This document shows positions 8,755 to 17,116 of a stretch of DNA of 64,000 bases, in pieces. The translations under genes were made by a program, and so were the position numbers. Each line of letters opens with the position of its first letter. Position 1 is the stretch's first letter. Source of the stretch: Halomonadaceae bacterium T82-2 (GTDB lineage Bacteria; Pseudomonadota; Gammaproteobacteria; Pseudomonadales; Halomonadaceae); assembly GCA_001577635.1 (NCBI GenBank), contig LSBP01000005.1, positions 1 to 64,000 of the forward strand, read 5' to 3'. The notes under the pieces are model-generated. The model was not told the DNA's origin and made no database searches. It saw only the letters and a list, made by a program, of their open reading frames with translations.

Positions 8755-10203
8755 ATGTTGCGGCTCTTGACGACCACCCTGCTGACGGCACTGCTGGCCT
8801 CGCCGCTGCCGGCCGCCGCGGCCACGCCCTCCGGCGATGCCGCCCTGCCGACGCTGGGCGACAGCGGTGGTGGGGTTTCCAGCGACGAACAGTACCGGCT
8901 GGGACGCGCCTGGCTGCGCCAGTTCCGCGCCCAGACCCGGACCTGGCAGGACCCGATAACCCGCACCTACGTGGCCTCGCTGGTCGCCCGCCTGCTGCCC
9001 TACAGCCACGTCGGCGATCTCGACTGGACCGTCACCCTGGTGGACAGCCGCCTGCTCAACGCCTTCGCCGTGCCCGGCGGGGTGATCGGCGTCAACCAGG
9101 GGCTGTTCGCCTTCGCCGACAGCGAGGATGCCTTCGCCTCGGTGCTCGCCCACGAACTCGGCCACCTGGGGCAGGATCACTACGCTCGGCGCAAAGAGCG
9201 CGCGGAGGAAACCCAGCTGCCGACCATGGCGGCGATGCTGGCCGGCATGGTGCTGGCCGCCGGTGGTGCCGGCAACGCCGGCATGGCTGCCATGGCCGGC
9301 TCCCAGGCGGCCTTTATCCAGGATCAGCTGGCCTACTCGCGGCGCTTCGAGCAGGAAGCCGACCGCGTCGGCCTGCAGGCCATGGCCGATGCCGGCTTCG
9401 ACCCGCAGGCCATGCCCGCCATGTTCCGCGCCATGCAGCGTCTGACCAGCCTGCAGGGCGGCAATCCGCCGGAGTTTCTGCTCACCCACCCGGTGACCCA
9501 GTCACGGATCAGCGATACCCAGGCCCGGGCCGACCAGCTGCCCAGCCCGCCGGAAACCGGCGACGACCCGCGCTATGCGATGATCCGCGCCCGTGCCCTG
9601 CTGGCGCTGTATGCCGACGATCCGGAACAGGCCATGGCCCGGCTTCGCGAGGGCAAGGCGCCGCCCGACGCGCAGCACTACCTGCAGGCACTGACCGCCG
9701 CTGCTGACCACCGGACCACCCAGGCACTCAATCAGCTCGATGCGCTGGCCGAGCGCTGGCCGGATCTAGCCCTGCTCCCGGCGACCGCCGCCGACGTCGC
9801 CCTCGACGCCGGGGACCGCGCCGCCGCGGCGAAGCGAGCCGACCGCCTGCTGCAGCTCATGCCAGACTACTATCCGGCGCAACTCGTGAAGGCTCGGGTG
9901 CAACTACAGGACGCTCCCGCCGCCGCCTTCGAGCGGCTGCGCGACATGAGCCGACAGTATCCCGAGAATCCGCGGGTCTTCGATCTGCTGGCGGAAGCGG
10001 CGGGCCGCAGCGGTCATCCGCTGTGGGGCATGCTGGCACGTGCCGAGGAACTGCAGCTCACCGGCCACATCGACCGGGCGATCAAGCAGCTCGACATCGC
10101 CGAGGAGGACGCCCGGCGGGCCGGGGATTTCGCCATGGCCGGCCGCTTCAAGGCCCGTCGCCGGGACTACCTGGATTACCGCACCACCCTGCAGCAGTTC
10201 TAG
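8755..10203 (+). CDS. bepA: Periplasmic M48 metalloprotease/chaperone BepA (YfgC)
   Basis: A 482-residue secreted protein that assists or degrades stalled outer-membrane proteins such as LptD. The Sec signal peptide is MLRLLTTTLLTALLASPLPAAAA, split here only by its charged start and AAA cleavage site near 23. The zinc site HELGH lies at 133-137, with the third ligand in FEQEADRVG (about 200). The C-terminal third is a set of TPR-like helices (about 290-480). The ATG at 8755 follows GAGGAG at 5 bases; an upstream in-frame ATG would add 18 non-signal residues and is unlikely. The next gene, nadA, is convergent behind a hairpin. Confidence 0.92.
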   Translation: MLRLLTTTLLTALLASPLPAAAATPSGDAALPTLGDSGGGVSSDEQYRLGRAWLRQFRAQTRTWQDPITRTYVASLVARLLPYSHVGDLDWTVTLVDSRLLNAFAVPGGVIGVNQGLFAFADSEDAFASVLAHELGHLGQDHYARRKERAEETQLPTMAAMLAGMVLAAGGAGNAGMAAMAGSQAAFIQDQLAYSRRFEQEADRVGLQAMADAGFDPQAMPAMFRAMQRLTSLQGGNPPEFLLTHPVTQSRISDTQARADQLPSPPETGDDPRYAMIRARALLALYADDPEQAMARLREGKAPPDAQHYLQALTAAADHRTTQALNQLDALAERWPDLALLPATAADVALDAGDRAAAAKRADRLLQLMPDYYPAQLVKARVQLQDAPAAAFERLRDMSRQYPENPRVFDLLAEAAGRSGHPLWGMLARAEELQLTGHIDRAIKQLDIAEEDARRAGDFAMAGRFKARRRDYLDYRTTLQQF

Positions 10204-10224
10204 CGGGCGCTGTGGCAGCGATGA

Positions 10225-10261
10225 CGCCCGAGCCGGTATCGCGACAACACCGGCTCGGGCG
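10225..10261. terminator. Hairpin between bepA and nadA
   Basis: A perfect 13-bp inverted repeat, CGCCCGAGCCGGT / ACCGGCTCGGGCG, around an 11-base loop sits in the 72-base gap between two convergent stops. No long T-run follows on either strand, so it may be a bidirectional terminator of modest strength or an RNA-end stabiliser. Confidence 0.6.
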
Positions 10262-10275
10262 GGGTTCATCCGGGT

Positions 10276-11304
10276 TTAACGCTGGAAGTTGAGCATGCGC
10301 TCCAGCGGCTTGAGGGCGCGCTCGCGCAGCTCGGCATCGACGAATACCTCGCCGCTCAACTCGCGCAGCGAGCCGGCCAGGTTGTCCAGCGCGTTCATCG
10401 CCATCCACGGGCAATGCGCGCAGCTCTTGCAGGTCGCGCCGTTGCCGGCGGTGGGCGCCTCGAACAGCGTCTTGTCGGGCACCGCCTGCTGCATCTTGAA
10501 GAAGATGCCGCGGTCGGTGGCAACGATCAGCCGTTGCTGGGGCAGCTCCCGGGCGGCGTTGATCAGCTGCGAGGTGGAGCCCACCACATCGGCGATCTCG
10601 ACCACCGAGGCCGGCGACTCGGGATGCACCAGCACCGCGGCGTCCGGATGCAGCGCCTTGAGATCGGTGATGCCCCTGGCCTTGAATTCGTCGTGGACGA
10701 TGCAGGCACCGTCCCACAGCAGCATGTCGGCCCCGGTCTTGTCACGGATATAGCCGCCCAGGTGCTTGTCGGGGGCCCACAGGATCTTCTCGCCGCGGGC
10801 GTGCAGGTGCTCGATCACGTCCACCGCGATGGAGGAGGTCACCACCCAGTCGGCCCGGGCCTTCACCGCCGCCGAGGTGTTGGCGTAGACCACCACGGTG
10901 CGGTCGGGATGCTGGTCGCAGAAGGCGCTGAACGCGTCCGCCGGGCAGCCGATGTCCAGCGAGCAGGTCGCCTCCAGGGTGGGCATCAGCACGCGCTTCT
11001 CGGGCGAGAGGATCTTGGCCGTCTCGCCCATGAAGCGCACCCCGGCGACCACCAGCGTCGAGGCCGGATGACGGGCACCGAAGCGGGCCATCTCCAGCGA
11101 GTCGGCGACGCAGCCGCCGGTCTCCTCGGCAAGCTGCTGGATGGCGTCATCGGTGTAGTAATGGGCGACCAGCACGGCATCGCGCTGCTCGAGCAGCTGC
11201 TTGATCTCGTCGATGCGCGCCTCGTCCTCGGCGGCGATCCGCGTCGGGCAATAGGTGCGCGTCAGATGCTCTCGGACGAGAGCACGGGAAGTCATGGTTG
11301 TCAT
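10276..11304 (-). CDS. nadA: Quinolinate synthase A
   Basis: Joins iminoaspartate and dihydroxyacetone phosphate to quinolinate using an oxygen-sensitive [4Fe-4S] cluster. About 342 residues; the cluster ligands correspond to Cys114 (LEATCSLD), the Cys of LWDGAC and one Cys of [10 protein letters not shown] near the C-terminus. [19 protein letters not shown] and [12 protein letters not shown] are family blocks. The start is ambiguous: ATG at 11304, ATG at 11295 and GTG at 11316 are in frame and none has a good ribosome site; I use 11304. It works with nadC of this window, while nadB must be elsewhere. Confidence 0.95.
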   Translation of the reverse strand: MTTMTSRALVREHLTRTYCPTRIAAEDEARIDEIKQLLEQRDAVLVAHYYTDDAIQQLAEETGGCVADSLEMARFGARHPASTLVVAGVRFMGETAKILSPEKRVLMPTLEATCSLDIGCPADAFSAFCDQHPDRTVVVYANTSAAVKARADWVVTSSIAVDVIEHLHARGEKILWAPDKHLGGYIRDKTGADMLLWDGACIVHDEFKARGITDLKALHPDAAVLVHPESPASVVEIADVVGSTSQLINAARELPQQRLIVATDRGIFFKMQQAVPDKTLFEAPTAGNGATCKSCAHCPWMAMNALDNLAGSLRELSGEVFVDAELRERALKPLERMLNFQR

Positions 11305-11471
11305 CGTGTCTACCACTGCGACAGGCAGGGGCTCCCCCTGCGTTCACCGGAAGCGCCACGGACGATCAGGCTCGTCCGTCACGCACCTGAAACACTGATG
11401 GTACTGCGCCGCTCCGACATTGCCCAGCCCCGGAATCCTCCCTACCCCCTCCCGCAGATCCAGGCACACGC

Positions 11472-11507
11472 AAAAACGCCCCGACAGCAGGGCCGTCGGG
11501 GCGTTTT
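11472..11507 (-). terminator. Rho-independent terminator of the tRNA-Lys operon
   Basis: A nine-base-pair GC stem, CGCCCCGAC / GTCGGGGCG, is flanked by AAAAA on the left and TTTT on the right, so on the minus strand the stem is followed by five T residues. It lies 11 bases after the last tRNA-Lys gene and is the best terminator in the window. It could also work on the plus strand. Confidence 0.85.
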
Positions 11508-11517
11508 CGGGAAATTC

Positions 11518-11593
11518 TGGTGGGTCGTGTAGGATTCGAACCTACGACCAATTGGTTAAAAGCCAACTGCTCTACCAACTGAGCTAACGACCC
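11518..11593 (-). tRNA. tRNA-Lys(TTT), third of three tandem copies
   Basis: A 76-base tRNA with encoded CCA. Acceptor stem GGGTCGT/ACGACCC, D arm GCTCAGTTGGTAGAGC, anticodon arm with loop CTTTTAA (anticodon TTT) and T arm with TTCGAAT. It is identical to the two upstream copies and is followed directly by the terminator. Confidence 0.97.
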
Positions 11594-11624
11594 GAAGCGC
11601 CATAGGCGCCAGAATCGGCGGGAG

Positions 11625-11700
11625 TGGTGGGTCGTGTAGGATTCGAACCTACGACCAATTGGTTAAAAGCCAACTGCTCTACCAACTGAGCTAACGACCC
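11625..11700 (-). tRNA. tRNA-Lys(TTT), second of three tandem copies
   Basis: Same 76-base sequence, including the CCA end and anticodon TTT, as the neighbouring copies. It is separated by 31 bases from the distal copy and 40 bases from the proximal copy. The spacers are unrelated in sequence, so only the mature tRNA is duplicated exactly. Confidence 0.97.
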
Positions 11701-11740
11701 GCCGCCGGATCGTCGGAACCGCCACCGATACGGGAGCGGA

Positions 11741-11816
11741 TGGTGGGTCGTGTAGGATTCGAACCTACGACCAATTGGTTAAAAGCCAACTGCTCTACCA
11801 ACTGAGCTAACGACCC
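11741..11816 (-). tRNA. tRNA-Lys(TTT), first (promoter-proximal) of three tandem copies
   Basis: Identical 76-base tRNA-Lys with anticodon TTT and encoded CCA. It is the first gene of the cluster, beginning about 17 bases after a -10 element. Together with its two copies it supplies the only lysine tRNA seen here, reading AAA and AAG. Confidence 0.97.
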
Positions 11817-11832
11817 GTCCGACAGGGCGCAC

Positions 11833-11861
11833 ATAGTACTTTCCGTGCGCCGAACTGGCAA
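11833..11861 (-). promoter_or_regulatory. Promoter of the tRNA-Lys operon
   Basis: On the minus strand TTGCCA is followed by exactly 17 bases and TACTAT. The bases after the -10 (GTGCGCC) form a GC-rich discriminator of the type found at stringently controlled stable-RNA promoters. A GGCGCAC/GTGCGCC inverted repeat (11826-11832 and 11845-11851) straddles the -10 element and could be an operator or chance. Confidence 0.7.
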
Positions 11862-11886
11862 GCACTTTCTTGATCCGATTCAGCGC

Positions 11887-12747
11887 TTAACGCGAATGCG
11901 GCGCACCGCGCGGCTTGCGCATCGCCCGCACCGGGCGCCGCTTGTTCTTGTCGCGGCTCCAGCGATTCTGTTCCTCGGGCGTCAGGCTCGGCACCTTGCG
12001 TGGCTCGAGCCCCGCCATGGCCGACAGGTCATCGATCTCCTCCTGGGTCAGCTCGACCCACTCGCCGGCCTTGGCCCGCTTGTCGAGGAAGATGTTGCCG
12101 TAGCGCACGCGCTTGAGGCGGCTGACCGTCAGCCCCTGGGACTCCCACAGCCGGCGCACCTCGCGGTTGCGGCCTTCCATGATCACCACATGGAACCAGG
12201 TGTTGATGCCCTCGCCACCGAACTCCTGGATATCGGTGAAGCGCGCCGGCCCGTCCTCGAGCATCACGCCCTCGACCATCGCCACCACGTGCTCGCGCTG
12301 GACGTGGCCCATGACCCGCACCGCGTACTCGCGCTCGATCTGCGTCGAGGGGTGCATCAGGCGGTTGGCCAGCTCGCCGTCGGTGGTGAACAGCAGCAGG
12401 CCGCTGGTGTTGATGTCCAGCCGGCCGATGGCGATCCAGCGCTCGCCCTTGAGCCGCGGCAGCCGTTCGAAGACGGTACGCCGCCCTTCCGGGTCCTTGC
12501 GCGTGCACAGCTCGCCCTCGGGCTTGTTGTACATGATCACCCGGCGCGGCACTTCGGCGTCGGCGCGCAGGTTGACCGGATTGTCGTCGAGGCTCACGCG
12601 GTCGCGGATCTCGACCCGGTCGCCGAGCGTGGCGACCTGGCCATTGACCTTGACGCGGCCGTCGCTGATCGCCGCTTCCATCTCGCGGCGCGAGCCCAGC
12701 CCGGCACGCGCCAGGACCTTCTGGAGTTTCTCGGTGTTGCTGTTCAT
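11887..12747 (-). CDS. rluB: 23S rRNA pseudouridine(2605) synthase RluB
   Basis: Isomerises uridine in 23S rRNA helix 93 next to the peptidyl-transferase centre. The 286 residues comprise an N-terminal S4 RNA-binding domain (about 1-60, [18 protein letters not shown]) and an RsuA-type catalytic domain with Asp111 in [14 protein letters not shown]. The C-terminal tail is rich in Arg and Lys ([17 protein letters not shown]). Its ATG overlaps the scpB stop by 4 bases. The scpA-scpB-rluB order is widely conserved. It is convergent-to-tandem with the tRNA-Lys promoter region, which starts only some 25 bases after the stop. Confidence 0.93.
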   Translation of the reverse strand: MNSNTEKLQKVLARAGLGSRREMEAAISDGRVKVNGQVATLGDRVEIRDRVSLDDNPVNLRADAEVPRRVIMYNKPEGELCTRKDPEGRRTVFERLPRLKGERWIAIGRLDINTSGLLLFTTDGELANRLMHPSTQIEREYAVRVMGHVQREHVVAMVEGVMLEDGPARFTDIQEFGGEGINTWFHVVIMEGRNREVRRLWESQGLTVSRLKRVRYGNIFLDKRAKAGEWVELTQEEIDDLSAMAGLEPRKVPSLTPEEQNRWSRDKNKRRPVRAMRKPRGAPHSR

Positions 12748-13556
12748 GAATCGGATGACATCTCGTCTGATGAGTGATCCGCGCCGCCCGCGGCGCCATC
12801 ATCGGCGTCGCTGTCTGCTGGGCGGGCGCGTGCGGCCAGGCGTGCCTCGAGATCGGCGAAGCTCAGGCCCGTCCGCGCTGACGCCGTCCCGGCGTGTGTC
12901 GTTTCGTCGGCCGTCCCGGCCGTCGGGTCGTGCATTGTGCCGGTTTCCCCGGCGCCTGTCGCCGGCGCATCGCCCGGCGGCGTGTCCCCAGCCGCGCTGG
13001 ATTCAGCATAGCCCGATTCCTCGCCGAGCTCGACGTCCTGCAGCGCGTGCATCGGCGGCAGCGCATCCAGGGTCTTCAGGCCGAAATCGTCGAGGAACTG
13101 CCGGGTGGTGGCATAGACCGCCGGGCGCCCCGGCACGTCGCGGTGGCCGACCACGCGGATCCAGCCACGCTCGCTCAGGGTGCGCATGATCGAGCCGCTC
13201 ACCGAGACCCCGCGCACCTCCTCAATGTCGCCCCGGGTCACCGGCTGACGGTAGGCGATCAGCGCCAGGGTCTCGAGCAGCGCCCGCGAGTAGCGCTGGG
13301 GCCGCTCGTCCCACAGCCGCGCCACCCAGGGCGACAGGCGCCGCCGGATGCGCAGCTGATAGCCCGAGGCCGACTCGAGCAGTTCCAGCGCGCTCTCGGT
13401 CAGCCGCGTCTCGAGGTGCGCCAGGGCCTCGCGCAGCTCGCGGCGCGGCGGGCGCTCGTGATCGTCGAAGACCTCCGCCAGCCGCTCCAGCGACAGCGGC
13501 TCGCCGGCCGCCAGCAGCGTCGCCTCGAGAATCTCATCCAGCCGGGTTTCGCTCAT
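12744..13556 (-). CDS. scpB: Segregation and condensation protein B, ScpB
   Basis: Winged-helix partner of the SMC-ScpA condensin. The 270 residues begin with the two ScpB wHTH domains (about 1-165), containing [39 protein letters not shown] (here cited as separate parts: [14 protein letters not shown] and [11 protein letters not shown]) and [19 protein letters not shown] low-complexity acidic, Gly, Thr and Ala-rich C-terminal tail of about 90 residues is probably disordered and is longer than in model species. The ATG at 13556 lies inside the last 23 bases of scpA. It overlaps rluB by 4 bases. All three genes look like one transcript. Confidence 0.93.
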   Translation of the reverse strand: MSETRLDEILEATLLAAGEPLSLERLAEVFDDHERPPRRELREALAHLETRLTESALELLESASGYQLRIRRRLSPWVARLWDERPQRYSRALLETLALIAYRQPVTRGDIEEVRGVSVSGSIMRTLSERGWIRVVGHRDVPGRPAVYATTRQFLDDFGLKTLDALPPMHALQDVELGEESGYAESSAAGDTPPGDAPATGAGETGTMHDPTAGTADETTHAGTASARTGLSFADLEARLAARARPADSDADDGAAGGADHSSDEMSSDS

Positions 13557-14508
13557 CGGGGCTCTCCTCGAAGGCACTCTCTGCAAAGGCACTCTCGCCG
13601 TGCTCGTCTTCCCAGTCCTCGTTCGCCGTGTCACCGGGCTCCCCGCCCTGCCGGGCACGCACGTGGATGGGTGACAACGGCGCGTTCTGGACGATCTCGA
13701 TCAGCGCCTCCTTGGCCAGCTCGAGAATCGCCATGAAGGTCACCACCACCCCGGCACGCCCCTCCTCGAGCGTGAACAAGGACTCGAAGGCCACGAAGCG
13801 GTCATGGTCCAGGGCCGCCATGATGCGCAGCATGCGCTCGCGGGTCGACAGCACCTCGCGGCTGACGGTGTGCGCCTGGGTCAGCTCGGCCCGCCGCAGG
13901 ATGCCGGCCAGCGCGCCGAGCAGCTCGTCGAGCTCCACCTCGGGGTGCACCACCCGGGTCTCGAGCGGCGGCAGCGCCGCCCTCGCCGGGAACCAGTCGC
14001 GCCCCTGACGCGGCAGTTCGTCGAGCGATTCGGCGGCGTTCTTGAGCCGTTCGTACTCCTGCAGGCGACGGATCAGCTCGGCACGCGGGTCCGCCTCGTC
14101 ATCCTCGGCGTCGCCCTTCGGTGGCCGCGGCAGCAGCGTGCGCGACTTGATCTCGGCGAGCATCGCCGCCATCAGCAGGTACTCGCCGGCCAGGTCGATC
14201 TCCAGCGCCTTCATCAGCTCCACATACTCGATATACTGGCGCGTGATCGCCGCCACGTCGATGGCGAGGATATCCAGGTTCTGGCGGCGGATCAGATAGA
14301 GCAGCAGGTCGAGCGGCCCCTCGAAGGTCTCGAGAAACACCCGCAGCGCCTCCGGCGGGATGTAGAGATCCTCCGGCAGCTCGCGCAGCGGCTCGCCGGC
14401 GACCAGCGCCAGCACCGTCTCGACGCCCTCGGCACCGGCGTCGCTCGCGGGCGGTTGCTGGCCCGCGGCATCCTGCAGGGCATCGTGAGAAGAGTCGCTG
14501 GCCGTCAT
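13534..14508 (-). CDS. scpA: Segregation and condensation protein A, ScpA
   Basis: Kleisin subunit that bridges SMC heads in the bacterial condensin complex. The 324 residues carry the N-terminal SMC-neck binding helices (FEGPLDLLLYLIRRQNLDI and EYLLMAAMLAEIKSRTLLP, about 65-130) and the C-terminal winged helix that binds the SMC cap (about 225-290, RMLRIMAALDHDRFVAFESL). Acidic extensions at both ends are probably disordered. I chose the ATG at 14508; a longer frame reaching 14691 is Arg-rich and not protein-like. It is the first gene of scpA-scpB-rluB; no smc gene is in the window. Confidence 0.93.
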   Translation of the reverse strand: MTASDSSHDALQDAAGQQPPASDAGAEGVETVLALVAGEPLRELPEDLYIPPEALRVFLETFEGPLDLLLYLIRRQNLDILAIDVAAITRQYIEYVELMKALEIDLAGEYLLMAAMLAEIKSRTLLPRPPKGDAEDDEADPRAELIRRLQEYERLKNAAESLDELPRQGRDWFPARAALPPLETRVVHPEVELDELLGALAGILRRAELTQAHTVSREVLSTRERMLRIMAALDHDRFVAFESLFTLEEGRAGVVVTFMAILELAKEALIEIVQNAPLSPIHVRARQGGEPGDTANEDWEDEHGESAFAESAFEESPDERNPAG

Positions 14509-14816
14509 GGGGGTCCTCGTTCGCCGAACCGGGCAGTCTACCAAGGCCGGGCCACGGAAACACCCTTGCCGAAGCCGTTCCCAGGGCAATCGCCGTTGGC
14601 TCTGGCGAGGGCGCCGGGAGCAGGTTGAAGAGGGGGTCCTACGCCATGGCCGGAAAGTGCTCCTTTCCATTCCGGCATTTCCGCCATCCATGGCGGTCAG
14701 ATGGCGTAGGTAGCGCCCATGGAGGGGTTCACAGCGCCCCCTCGCAGACCTGCCGACGGATCGGCCCGAGTCATGTTGCAGCTATTTGCAGTGGCCCTGG
14801 AGTCGTACCTCGCCCG
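14509..14816. other. 308-base gap between scpA and radD with a structured repeat
   Basis: No gene is supported here. It holds a perfect 10-bp inverted repeat, CCTACGCCAT at 14638-14647 and ATGGCGTAGG at 14701-14710. Nested between them are smaller complementary pieces (CCGGAA...TTCCGG, GCCATCCATGGC). It could be the radD transcript end, a dispersed element, or an operator for scpA. Both flanking genes run on the minus strand, so the region must contain the radD 3' end and the scpA promoter. Confidence 0.4.
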
Positions 14817-16628
14817 TCACGGACCAGTGCCGGCGGGGGCCGCCCTGCGGTAGCGGCCGGTGTAATCGAACAGCTTCTCGCGCACCTGCCAGTAGCGGCC
14901 GACGCGCCGCCCCACCACGAAGTCCGGCGCCTTGAGCCGCCGCTCGCCGTCGATCACCGCCTCGGGCGTCTCCGGTCGCCAGTCGCTGCCCGGGGCACGC
15001 AGGTGCGCACGCAGAAACGCCGCGGCGAAGGCCCGCCGCTGGGCCGGGGTCTCGAGCGCGAACCACTCGTCGAGGGTCGCGCCGTCCTCGTCGTGATAGG
15101 TCACCTTCAGGCGCGGCAACCCGCGGCCGTTGGTGACCGCGGCCAGCTGCATGCCCGAGACCCGCAGCACCCGAGCGTCCTTGAGCTTCAGCGCGTCGCG
15201 CAGCTTGTCGTCGGGGTCGACCAGCCGCGCCCCGCAGCCGTGACAGGCCCGCGCGGCGATGTCGTTCTCGGCACCGCACTGCTCGCAGGTCTTGAAGCGA
15301 AAGCGGAACGCGCACTGCTCCATCGCTGTCGGTCTTGACGTTGTGCTTTTAGCGCGGCTTCGGGCGCTATCAACCAGCCCCTGGCAGCGCCGACCGTAAT
15401 GCTCGATCACCAGATCGCCGTCGCGCTTGCCCCAGAACAGGTTGGCATGCCCGCACTCGGGACATTCGACCTGGACCGGCTCGGCGTCGGAGTCGGGCCG
15501 CGGTGCGCCGACTTCCGGTGCGTAGAGATCCCAGGGGTTGCCGGCGTAGTCGAGGATCAGGCAGTCCTGCTTGCCCGGCGCCAGGCGCAGGCCACGGCCG
15601 ACGATCTGCTGGTACAGGCTCACCGACTCGGTGGGCCGCAGGATGGCGATCAGATCGACATGGGGCGCGTCGAAGCCGGTGGTCAGCACCGCCACATTGA
15701 CCAGATACTTGAGCCGCTGCGCCTTGAAGGCTTCGATGAGCCGGGTACGCTCGTGCGAGGGCGTGGCACCGGTAAGCAGCGCCGCCTCGGCATCGGGCAG
15801 ATAGCCCAGGACCTCCTCGGCGTGGGCCACCGTGGCGGCGAAGATCATCACCCCGCGCCGCTCGCGGGCACGCTCGACGACCTCGGCGACGATCGTCGGC
15901 GTCGCCCGGTGACCGCTGACCACGCGATTGAGCTCCGCCTCGGCGAAGACGCCGCGCGAACCGGGGGTCAGTCGCGAGAAATCGTAGCGCTCGACAGCGG
16001 CGTCGATGCGCCGCGGCTCGGCCAGATAGCCCTGCTTGACCATCAGCCGCAGCGGCTGCTCGAAGACGCAGTCGCGAAAGAAGCAGTCCGCCTCGCCGCG
16101 CACCATGCCGTGATGATGGCGGTGGTAGATGAAGCCCTGGCCCAGGCGGTACGGCGTGGCGGTCAGGCCCAGCACCTTGAGGCGCGGGTTGGCGGCGCGG
16201 AAATGCGCGATCACCCGCCGATAGCCGGCGTCCTTGTCCGGCGAGACGCGATGGCACTCGTCGATCACCAGCAGGGTGAAATCCCCCACCGCGAAGGCCT
16301 CGAGGTTGCGCACCACCGACTGCACCGAGCCGAAAACCACCTGCCGCGCGGCCTCCTTGCGGCCCAGCCCGGCGCTGAAGATGTCGGCCTCGAGACCGTA
16401 GGCCCGGTACTTGGCGTGATTCTGCTCGACCAGCTCGCGCACATGGGCCAGCACCAGCACCCGGCCCCGTGCCAGGCGCGCCAGCTCGGCGATCACCAGC
16501 GACTTGCCGCTGCCGGTGGGCAGCACCACCACCGCCGGGTCGTCGCCGGCACGAAAGTGCTCGACCACGCGCGCCACGGCCTGGCGCTGGTAGGGGCGCA
16601 GCGTCGGCACGTCGGGGCGGTCACTCAT
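14817..16628 (-). CDS. radD: DNA repair helicase/ATPase RadD (YejH)
   Basis: Superfamily 2 ATPase that works with SSB and supports repair of double-strand breaks and RecA-dependent recombination. The 603 residues align along E. coli RadD (586): Walker A PTGSGKS at 37-43, DECHR at 123-127, LTATPYRLG, motif [14 protein letters not shown], motif [16 protein letters not shown]. The C-terminal part has zinc-type cysteines CPECGH and CEQC/CHGC, and the conserved ending [21 protein letters not shown]. Between RCQG and MEQCAFRF there is an insert about ten residues longer than in E. coli, Ser/Arg/Thr-rich and with lower GC. yejK lies elsewhere in this window, whereas the two are close in E. coli. Confidence 0.93.
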   Translation of the reverse strand: MSDRPDVPTLRPYQRQAVARVVEHFRAGDDPAVVVLPTGSGKSLVIAELARLARGRVLVLAHVRELVEQNHAKYRAYGLEADIFSAGLGRKEAARQVVFGSVQSVVRNLEAFAVGDFTLLVIDECHRVSPDKDAGYRRVIAHFRAANPRLKVLGLTATPYRLGQGFIYHRHHHGMVRGEADCFFRDCVFEQPLRLMVKQGYLAEPRRIDAAVERYDFSRLTPGSRGVFAEAELNRVVSGHRATPTIVAEVVERARERRGVMIFAATVAHAEEVLGYLPDAEAALLTGATPSHERTRLIEAFKAQRLKYLVNVAVLTTGFDAPHVDLIAILRPTESVSLYQQIVGRGLRLAPGKQDCLILDYAGNPWDLYAPEVGAPRPDSDAEPVQVECPECGHANLFWGKRDGDLVIEHYGRRCQGLVDSARSRAKSTTSRPTAMEQCAFRFRFKTCEQCGAENDIAARACHGCGARLVDPDDKLRDALKLKDARVLRVSGMQLAAVTNGRGLPRLKVTYHDEDGATLDEWFALETPAQRRAFAAAFLRAHLRAPGSDWRPETPEAVIDGERRLKAPDFVVGRRVGRYWQVREKLFDYTGRYRRAAPAGTGP

Positions 16629-16797
16629 GCCGAGGCCTCCTCGCCGACAATGCCCTCCCGGCCTGCCGGAGAGGATTCCCCGGACACGAGAGTTGAAGAA
16701 ACGGACAACGACCCGACATACTTATGTACACCTCGGCGGCCGACAGGGACGTCGCCGGCCCTGTCTTCGCCCACATCGCAAGAGGAGATGGCCCACC

Positions 16798-17034
16798 ATG
16801 AAAGCACCCACCGGTCCCGAATGCCCCGTCTGCGGCAGTCGCGAAAAGCGCTTCCCGCCGGGGCGCGAGGGGCAGTATCACGTCTTCTGCGACAACTGCG
16901 ACCATGACTTCGGTCGCTACGACCAGTTGATCGGCCAGTTCCGCCACATCCTCGACGATCTCGAGCACCAGCTGGGCATCGACGACGCCTCGCCGCGCTC
17001 GACCCCCGAGTCGTCCGACGCCCCGCCGCGCTGA
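16798..17034 (+). CDS. Small zinc-ribbon protein of unknown function
   Basis: A 78-residue acidic protein with two Cys pairs, CPVC at 9-12 and CDNC at 31-34, spaced as in a zinc ribbon. A helix follows (about 42-62, YDQLIGQFRHILDDLEHQL) and then a Ser/Pro-rich tail. The ATG at 16798 has GAGGAG upstream. It is divergent from radD and followed by a strong hairpin shared with purL. I do not recognise a named family; a role in nucleic-acid or protein binding is only suggested by the ribbon. The start, ribosome site and terminator all support a real gene. Confidence 0.75.
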   Translation: MKAPTGPECPVCGSREKRFPPGREGQYHVFCDNCDHDFGRYDQLIGQFRHILDDLEHQLGIDDASPRSTPESSDAPPR

Positions 17035-17064
17035 CGACCGCGGCACCGCCGCCAGCACAACGTC

Positions 17065-17094
17065 AAGGCCGCAGCCCGGAGGCTGCGGCCTTTT
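17065..17094. terminator. Bidirectional terminator between zinc-ribbon gene and purL
   Basis: AAGGCCGCAGCC-CGGA-GGCTGCGGCCTTTT: a 10-bp GC stem with a four-base loop, TTTT on the plus side and AA on the other. It lies 31 bases after the plus-strand stop and 23 bases beyond the purL stop, so it most likely ends both transcripts. Confidence 0.8.
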
Positions 17095-17116
17095 CGTGGC
17101 TGACGCGGTCCGGGGA

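Noticed and set aside
11518-11861. Integration site at the tRNA-Lys genes with a genomic island
   Set aside because: No integrase, no direct repeat of a tRNA 3' end beyond the tandem copies, and housekeeping genes lie on both sides.
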